Positions 50,588-58,106 of a DNA stretch of 58,106 nt are shown here, piece by piece. This DNA is from Bigelowiella natans CCMP2755 (Eukaryota; Cercozoa; Chlorarachniophyceae), in the NCBI GenBank assembly GCA_000320545.1, contig ADNK01000620.1:1-58106 (forward strand), written 5' to 3'. The stretch's first letter is position 1. Each line of letters opens with the position of its first letter. The notes under the pieces were generated by a model. That model was not told the origin of the DNA and did not search any database. It worked only from the letters and a program-made list of their open reading frames with translations. A program made the position numbers and the translations under genes.

Positions 50588-51539
50588 TTTGTTGAATGAC
50601 ACTCAAATTTTTATGAAGTAAGACGAACATGCTGGAAATGATACCTTGGTGAAAGCATCGATGTTTAGTTGCTCTGTGTTTACTCTAGCATGTCTTGGGT
50701 AGCTACCAACAATAGTTTTGTGAGCATGGTAAAACAATGTTGAGGACAAATGAGGATTACCTGAACTTGCTATGTGAGTGATTGTTATGTTGCTCAAATG
50801 TGTTTCTCCCCAAAGTACGAACACGTACTCACAGAGCAGGTGCTAGCTGAGGATGGAACCACCACGAGCCCCAACACACACACACACACGCGCAGGCTCG
50901 AATAATTACAGTGTGGCTATCATTCAGACATACGGAGGCGTGACTGCAAACCACATCTGGAAGAATAATACCAGAAATTTTTATCATGCGACATAACCAT
51001 GAAGCTCCTAATTGCATCAAAATTGGTTCATTAAAATCCCAAGATTGCCGCAAGTCGCTCCGAGCCGAGAGAAGGGATGTAAAGGGCATTCGATTAACAA
51101 TAGTGCTAATGGTACCAAAAAAAAAGGACAAAATTAAGGACATTTTGTGTCAAATGTCGTTATTGGAGAAACGGTTCCAAGCTTTAGCGATGTTGGCTGG
51201 GGTGTATGAGCTCGAAAAATATCATGCGACATGAATTATATTCCCAAAAGAATGAAAAAAGGAAGCATTTATATCCGTTTGATCTTACGCGACATCAAAG
51301 AGTGAATTTTCCTTTTTCAGCTCTTTCCCGTCCCAACCGAGCCTAAGACAGCTCGAAATGACAGGGATTCACAGGTCTTTTTTTTCCTATCTTAGCAGAT
51401 CAGGGGAAATAATGAAAGGAGGTGATTTAATAGTGAGCGACACGGAATATACGGCAAACTTGTAACAATTACGGTAGACCAAGGATAGCGCAGAGAGGCG
51501 ACTGTGCAGGGAGGAGAGAGCAGACCGTGTAATACACCA
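50588..51539. promoter_or_regulatory. 5' interval between divergent coiled-coil and rRNA methyltransferase genes
   Basis: 952 bp with no supportable exon and no TGCA-rich island. TCATGCGACAT occurs at about 50984 and 51222, with a variant TACGCGACATC at about 51286. An 82-codon open frame at 50986-51234 has no recognisable features. A (CA)n run is at 50875-50888. Confidence 0.4.
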
Positions 51540-54500
51540 ATGCCACGTGGCGACTCCTTTTCTATCCTTCTCCTACTCGGTACTCTTCTCCCATCTTCTT
51601 CCAGACCAATGTCCTCGTCAGGTCATCGGCTACTCCAAAATCTTCACCTGTGCAGCCCCTCGAGAATAGGCCGCTTACTACTATGTAACAACCGTGGCAG
51701 CAGCATGGGGTACCACCATGGCCGGAACTATGCTACTAACGGCGCGTCATCACTACAACCTCTACGGTCTTCCAGACATTCACCATTGACTGGTCTCTTT
51801 GGAGGGGGGAGGTTGCTCTCGAGTAGTACGAACGAAGACGGAAATAACAACATCCGAAACAAGGGGGATCATCATCATCATCATCGCAGCAGCAGCACAG
51901 GACCTCCGTATGAACACTTTAACAAGAATTTCCCTACTCTCACTTATTGTCTGTCGATCTATCGCTATCGTTGATGATTTAGTAACTTTTGTGTTGATAA
52001 TCTCAGGAAAAGGAGGCCGAGCTGGGAGACTCGAGCAGCGTGGGATTCATTGTCTGGTGGAGATCAAATCGGAGGATCATCTCGAAGACGAGGAGGAGGA
52101 GGAAGAGGAGGTAGGGGAAGCACGGGGGGAGGGGAATCAGGAGGAGGAGGAGGAGGAGGAGTTGGTGGGTGGCGACAGAGGAGACAGCAAGATTCTGATG
52201 GAAGCAGAGGCAGCTACAAAAACAAAGGAGGGAACTTCTATGCAGCATCAGCAGGGGGCCGAGACTCATATCCGCCGCCACCTGAAGGTGCAAATTGGAA
52301 ATGGAAGAATGGCAAGAAGTGGTGGGACACACAGATTCTCATTTGTTTTGAATTCTATTGCAATTTTATCAAACGATATATGCCATGAGGCGTTGGTATG
52401 GCACGTTGGCGGTCCGCATGTGTAATTTTATACATAAAAACTGTAAGGTATGATCCAAAGCCGAGTAAGAAGCAATATGATCCTCCAGACGGCTATGAAC
52501 ATGTTTATGGAATCAGTTCTGTGCTTAATGCTCTAACAGCAGGGAGAAGAGATTCGATTTCAAAACTCTATATCAAGTAGTAACCACCCCCCCTCTCCCC
52601 CCCCCTCTCTATATGTGGAGCTGGTTGAGTATCGTTCATGGCAATCACATAAGGCTGAATTGACTTGTTACCAACTTCTCCTCCTAACTATTATTACTAT
52701 TACTGTCTGTAGAGAATCATCTTCTTTTGAAAAGAAGAAGGACAAGACTGCCTATGACCAGATTCTCAAAATTGCTCAAGCCAAAGGGGTTGCTAGTGAA
52801 TGAAAATCATGATATTACTAGCCTTGAGTGGTAGTGGTGGTGCAGGTGGTAAGGATAGGGATGATAGATTCTACTGCTGCAGCCCAACCCTTTATTTAAC
52901 GAAATTCATTATGATTTTAAAATAGGGTCCCACGAGAAAATGCTCATATCACAATATCATCATCGTCACCACCACCATCATCATCATCATCATACATCAT
53001 GGATAAAATGAATAGGTGAGTGTCATTCCTGTGCCAAAGCACGAGTTGAACATGATGACTGATAACAGACCTCATCAGGTATTATTTGAGCTAATATGCT
53101 GCCGCTGCTTTAAGATGCAGAGTTATCAAGTTGCAGTATGATTGGCAGAAGATGCATGTTTGTTATCATCTGCTTGCTACTGTAGTATTCGTTCACTGCT
53201 TATGCTTAGTTTGTGTGTGTGTGTGTGTGTTATCATGTGCTGCATTGCATAGGACTTCGTTCTTGTTGCCTCGCCTTTGGAATTCGATGAAATACCAAAT
53301 TCAGAAACAATTCAGCCACCAGCCACGAAACGAGGCGGAGGAGGAAAGGATGCTTCTTCTCCTGCTATATGGCTTGCATTGGATGAGATTTCTGATCCGC
53401 AAAACTTTGGTGCTTTGCTCCGTACAGCACATTTCCTTGGGATCGATGGAATAATAGTTTCTCGAAAGAATTGTGCACCGTTGTCACCAGTCGTTTCAAA
53501 GGTAAGGAGGTGCTGCTACTGCTGATGATGATGTATGTTTGCCACTTCACAAAATGTGGTGCTTACTATATGCTATTATGAATATAATATGTTGATGTAT
53601 ATCACCATCTATCTCTCTATTTGTTTATCTATCTATCTATCATCATGTGAGGGGGGGGGAATGCAAAGCAACACCAAATTCCTAGCCAACAACAGCCTAT
53701 TGACCATTCGTCGGAGCTATTCTTTCTTAATATGAACCGCTACTATAACTAATGACATAACTCCTCAATCATTCATTATTAATATAATTCCGTGTGTAGG
53801 CTAGCTCAGGGGCTATGGAAGTAATGGAAGTACATTCAACTCCATCGATGATCAGATTTCTAACGGTGAAGAAGAAGAAGAAGAAGAAGAAGATGATGAT
53901 GAGGAAGATGATGATGAGAAGAAAGAGGAGAATGAGGAGGAGGAGGAGGGGGGTAGCGATAGCTCAGTATTGATATAAAAAATTGATAGTCACCCTGAAC
54001 AAATTGTGTTGATGATGTTAGAGTGCAAAGGAAGAGGGGTGGAAAGTTCTTGGTGCTGCTCTTGGAGATGATAGTGTACCGTTAGATTCGCTGCTTTCAA
54101 GAGATAACGAGGTGCTCGTAGTACCTAACCACCGTAAAATGATGAAAATAATGATATCCCCCCTTCATATGTTTGATGTTTCTTGACTGAGAGTAACGTC
54201 ATCGTCGATCTGAGCAAACAAGAATAGCGGATTACATCATACAAATAGTACTTATTCTTGCATCATTTTTTCCTTCTTCTTCTACTCCTTATGCAGCTGA
54301 AAGTGCTTGATTCATCCATAATCTTGGTGCTGGGCTCTGAGGGCCGTGGCTTGCGAACGATTGTCAAAAACCTATGTGATGCACTGGTTGTTATTCAAGG
54401 GGGGGGGGCAAACATAGGAGGAGGAGGGGAGCAAAGTTCCAAGAAAGGAAATGTAGATTCGCTTAACGTAAGTGCGAGTGGAGCTGTCTTGTTATACATG

Positions 54501-54551
54501 CTAAAATTCTTCCAAGGACAGAAGTTCTCTGCAGAGATAGGAGAGCGGTGA
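51540..54551 (+). CDS. MRM1: mitochondrial-type SPOUT (TrmH/SpoU) rRNA 2'-O-ribose methyltransferase with RGG segment
   Basis: Nine exons (51540-51907, 52007-52321, 52448-52576, 52713-52788, 53016-53078, 53253-53501, 53800-53865, 54022-54111, 54297-54551) give 536 aa. An Arg/Ser-rich presequence-like leader (first about 60 residues) suggests an organelle. A Gly/Arg segment (about 135-200: GGSSRRRGGGGRGGRGS...) follows. Then comes the family's substrate-binding domain (EHVYGISSVLNALTAGRRD, PVPKHELNMMTDNRPHQ) and the SPOUT knot: DPQNFGALLRTAHFLG (motif 1 with Asn/Arg), ILVLGSEGRGLR (motif 2) and DSLNVSASGAVLLYML (motif 3). The family methylates a ribose 2'-OH in large-subunit rRNA using SAM. 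The loop before motif 3 carries a Gly-rich insertion encoded partly by ten consecutive G residues (54399-54408). Confidence 0.92.
53869..53950. repeat. GAA/GAT/GAG purine array in methyltransferase intron
   Basis: Nearly pure purine-plus-GAT sequence (GAA run 53871-53894, GAT and GAG runs to 53950) just after the donor of exon 53800-53865. Confidence 0.9.
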
Positions 54552-54569
54552 GGCTTACAAATTGAAAAA

Positions 54570-54607
<38 letters not shown>

Positions 54608-55874
54608 AGCTACACACACACACACACACATTTTTATGTGCGTGTGCAAATTGAAGTAACAAAATTGTTATACTTACGAATGCCATCTTTATACATAGCA
54701 CACGCATGTATGTACGTACATTTATGTGCTGTAGGCTTATTATTGTATAGCTGCCACCCCGTCCACAGCTCTGTGTGCTGTATACGCATGTGCTCTGCAT
54801 TGAATTGTATTGTGCTTGTGTCGTAATTACACAATTTTATCAGTATGTCGTTTTTGTCCCAGCTTGCACACCGCTTAGAACGCAACAACGCACTTATTAT
54901 GTCTAGTTTACAGCAAAATAGTCGCAAATGAATGCACGCTAGCACGCAGCAGCAGTGACGGCTAGACTGTACGAACTTCGTTGCACGTGTCGATCACATG
55001 ACAATGAGCAACTTGTGACCTAGATGTGCTGCCACATACTCATCTTACAATGTGCTGCAATACTGACTAGTTTAGGCATCGTAGATGTGCAAACACGTGC
55101 ATATGGGCTTGCTGTCATTGGCAATACATCGTCTAGAACGAAAGATCGTGTGCATCTGCTGCCATCACTTACAATGCGAGAGGCTACACGTTTGCTTGCA
55201 CTGACTTATTATTAGCCATGCTGCAGCCATGCTAGCTAGCATGCCATTCAGCATTGCACATGCTCACATGCTAGCATGGCTAGATGGCTAGATGCTAGAG
55301 ATGACTCTAAATTGAATGAACGAACGTCTTGAATTTTGCTTGCAATAATGACAACGGTGAGCGCCAACGGCCGCGCCGCAGCATGCTATGGTAGCGTCAT
55401 GCGCGCTACTTGTCGTTGTGACTAGTTACATGTAGCATATGCAGCCGCTTATGTCGCTAGCTAATCTAGTGTTACACATAGCGCGTGCACAAAGGTAGCA
55501 TTGTTGTGCAACTACGGGCAATGAGAACCTTGAAAGAATAGTACGTCATCATCTAGCAACATCGCACAGTGCAATGATACATACATGCACACTTGCAAGA
55601 GCAAAAATCACCAGAAACATCAGGGATCGGAAGCATTAAATCTCACTGTCATCCTTCCTACATATGATAACTTCAAGAACTGAATGGCCAATCTAGCAAT
55701 GGTCGCCCAGTATTCACAATCATGTTGTCACGGGTAATTATCCATTTGCGCTTGGAAAGTTTCAGATCGAATAATATCATAGTATTAACAAAAGAGGTAG
55801 GCGGATGAGGAATGAGCAGAATACACACTCCAAAGAAGATGTATTCGGGATGTCGTCTTCTACGAAGCAGCAGA
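54552..55874. repeat. 3'-flank TGCA-rich island F between convergent methyltransferase and aquaporin genes
   Basis: (TA)n at 54573-54604 and (CA)n at 54612-54630 lie close to the methyltransferase stop. About 54690-55620 is rich in GCATGC, GCTAGC and TGCA. 55146-55180 (GATCGTGTGCATCTGCTGCC, ATCACTTACAATGCG) resembles island B near 21858, and 54996-55033 resembles island E near 48021. No coding exon is supportable. Confidence 0.6.
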
Positions 55875-56212
55875 TTATTCAGCAGCCACCTGATAATGAT
55901 TAACGATAACCATAGCCTTCTTTATAAAAATTACAACTACTACTACTACAAAAAAAACATACATTATGAAGAGTAATAAATCTGCTACTGTAAGATGTCC
56001 ATGACATCAAATTTACCTGCTGCTGTTCGTTTTCCTTTGGAGGGTCAATGAATGCGTTGTAGACAGCACCTCCCAAAGGAGCGCCAATCATGGGTGCGAC
56101 AATAGGAATCCACCAATAGTTGTTTCCAGCGGTAAATACCTACGGAAGAAGAGTACGGATAAGATGGGTGATTAGACGACGCATTGACACAATCACGATG
56201 ACGATAATATTA

Positions 56213-56254
<42 letters not shown>

Positions 56255-57463
56255 TAATATAAAATATCACAGGCATGGTAACTGTTATCGTCAGTAAGAA
56301 TCATCATGTTTATCTTTATTTTGACGTGATTATTAGCTGATTTCTACTAGTAACTACTACTACTACTAGTAGTACTAGTACTGAATTTACTTCTGATCCC
56401 CATCCTGCGAGGAATGTCATGATACGCGGTGCCAAGTCCCTTGCCTTCAGTGAAATAGCATCATCATCATCATCATCATCATCATTAGCACTACTATCTC
56501 AACCGTTTTTGATTTCTTAACTACTCTACATTGATCGATAACAAATCGATATAGTGGCAGTGCTGAAGAATTTGGATAGCCATGACAATATCAATAATGA
56601 TATATTATTACTATTATTATTATTATTATTATTATTATTGATAGTAATAACAATACCGGGTTCATGGCAACTCCCGTGATGCCTCCAAAGCCCAAAATAA
56701 GCAATGCGACAAGTCCCCCGATAATCACAGGGCCAAGATTTCCTAATCAACAAGACAAAGAACAACTCAAATATGTGTGTTGAATTAATAGTAGTAATAT
56801 AGTAGTCTGGATAAGAGCCCAATCATCATATCATCATCATCGTTCATAATCAATACCTTTTGGGGCAATATTCTTGTTATCACTTACAGCGAATACACAC
56901 ATTAGCAAGGCTGCAGTTGTCAAAACCTACAAAACAAAGGCCATATATTTTCATAGAAGATAGAATTCAATGTTATGTGCAACCGTTAGCAGGTGGTGTC
57001 GTAGAAAAAAGAAACTTTTTATTATCAGTCTTTATCATCATATCCACCACCACCACCATTTAAATAATAGTAGCAGTATATGACCTCATCCCCAAAAGCA
57101 TGTAACACACCGACATGTGATGCAGGATAGGTTGCGAAGATTCCTGCTGTAGCTCCAACTCCTAGTTGTTGTTGTAGAGTCTTGTTATCATGTATGCACT
57201 ACTACTACTACTACTACTAATAATAATAATAATGACAATCTGTGTACTTAGTAATTGATAATAACTGACCGGAAGTAGCTTTGATAACACCATTAGCAGC
57301 ATCCATTGCATCAAGGCCCGATTTGTGGTCAAGGTAAGCTAAACCAGAACCCTTCAACAACAACAACAACAACCAACAACAACCATCAATGGCAGCACTA
57401 AGAATACCAGTTGGAACCGCAGTAGGAGCAGCAGCAGCGGTAGCAGTGGTAGCAGATAGTATA

Positions 57464-57535
<72 letters not shown>

Positions 57536-57766
57536 ACACACACACACGTATATTTGTATATACATATTTCATATTCTAGTGAGTATTATTGACAACTTAC
57601 CGCGAAAGCTCCTAGAAATTGTGCAATTGTGTATGGGATAACCTAAAGAAGAGTAATCCTTAGATACTCACAACCTTAAAAAAGAACATGCTGCTGCTGC
57701 TGCTGCTGCTGATGGGTATATTGTTATTATTATTAATGATGTTGATCAGTAAAGGCAAATAAGCAG

Positions 57767-57797
<31 letters not shown>

Positions 57798-57890
57798 CAT
57801 TTTCCATGGAAATCCTTTGAGCAATGCAAAAGCAAAAGTAACCGATGGGTTCAAATGTGCTCCTCCTACTCCTCCAGCTACATACACTGC
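55875..57890 (-). CDS. aquaglyceroporin (MIP family), 5' end outside the window
   Basis: Nine exons are visible: 57798-57890, 57601-57642, 57270-57351, 57085-57161, 56857-56926, 56657-56742, 56391-56444, 56017-56139 and a 15-nt last exon 55875-55889 (VAAE, TAA). They encode 213 aa; the N-terminal helices are missing. The first half-pore motif is GGAHLNPSVTFAFA (NPS instead of NPA). The second is GVAMNPARD, with NP and A on different exons; the Asp after NPAR is typical of glycerol-conducting aquaglyceroporins. Also visible are VIPYTIAQFLGAF, AGIFATYP, VLTTAALLMCVFAVSD, GPVIIGGLVALLILGFGG and YWWIPIVAPMIGAPLGGAVY. It should conduct water, glycerol or small neutral solutes across a membrane. 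The next upstream exon lies beyond 58106 or is unrecognised in 57891-58106. Confidence 0.9.
56217..56250. repeat. (TA)n microsatellite in aquaporin intron
   Basis: TA run in the intron 56140-56390, bordered by TAATATAAA words on both sides. A CAT run (56459-56485) and an ATT run (56606-56637) lie in the next intron. Confidence 0.93.
57471..57547. repeat. (CT)n/(CA)n compound microsatellite
   Basis: CT run about 57471-57503 followed by CA run about 57505-57546 in the aquaporin intron 57352-57600. A CTG run (57691-57711) and an ACT run (57770-57797, abutting the donor of exon 57798-57890) follow in the next intron. Confidence 0.95.
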
Positions 57891-58106
57891 CTGTTTGAAA
57901 ATCAAATCATGCCACCAAGGAAACAACAGTATGTAAATAAATAAATAAACCATCTTCTATATAAGCAGTCCAGGCACTTTCGCTCATCACTAGCTTCATG
58001 ATCATGATCATCATCATCATCATCACTAGAAGTACTACCACCACTTGTCGTTTGTTCGCAGTTTGCCTTACTGATCTACCGCTGATACTACTACTACTAC
58101 TACTAC
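57891..58106. other. aquaporin 5' intron to window edge
   Basis: Begins with a good acceptor for the 57890 exon (TTTCAAACAG on the minus strand). It contains CAT (58003-58024) and ACT (58088-58106) runs. No further aquaporin helix can be recognised. Confidence 0.5.

Noticed and set aside
50986-51234. 82-codon plus-strand open frame upstream of the methyltransferase
   Set aside because: No domain, no splice context and AT-rich flanks; it lies in the shared promoter interval and is not supportable as a gene.

Overview
This window is nuclear DNA of a flagellated, intron-rich eukaryote. It encodes an axonemal dynein heavy chain, nearly all other genes are broken into many short GT-AG exons, and introns and intergenic DNA are packed with microsatellites. 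The separate (non-CAD) aspartate carbamoyltransferase, the nucleotide-sugar dehydrogenase, the secreted-type sulfatase and a plant-type senescence-domain protein suggest a protist or alga (possibly a stramenopile or a similar lineage). The sequence alone does not fix the species. All exon models were built by hand: open reading phase, GT..AG borders and family conservation agree, and each complete model closes in frame.

Layout: CinA-like protein (-, 473-2728); EF-hand/senescence-domain protein (+, 2999-6267); single-headed inner-arm-type dynein heavy chain (+, 7849-21573); aspartate carbamoyltransferase (-, 22706-25449); TATDN1-type TatD nuclease with a long tail (+, 25609-28766); highly divergent E1-like protein (-, 29675-35252); nucleotide-sugar 6-dehydrogenase (+, 35867-40451); arylsulfatase (-, 41607-46618); charged coiled-coil protein (-, 48281-50587); mitochondrial-type SPOUT rRNA 2'-O-methyltransferase with an RGG segment (+, 51540-54551); aquaglyceroporin lacking its 5' part at the window edge (-, 55875 to beyond 58106).

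Architecture: most neighbours form head-to-head pairs with short shared 5' intervals (270, 159, 614 and 952 bp). Every interval lying at a gene 3' end instead carries a TGCA/GCATGC/GCTAGC-rich island (six of six). Some islands share diverged sequence with each other and may be a dispersed repeat family. Microsatellites crowd the introns of the genes after 22 kb but are nearly absent from the EF-hand gene and the dynein gene.

The genes do not form one pathway. Dynein and perhaps the coiled-coil protein belong to the cilium. Aspartate carbamoyltransferase serves pyrimidine synthesis. The sugar dehydrogenase and sulfatase could both serve sulfated or uronic-acid polysaccharides. The most unusual items are the E1-like protein that has lost the catalytic cysteine motif, the EF-hand/senescence-domain fusion, and local tandem duplications that copy splice acceptors or a terminal exon.
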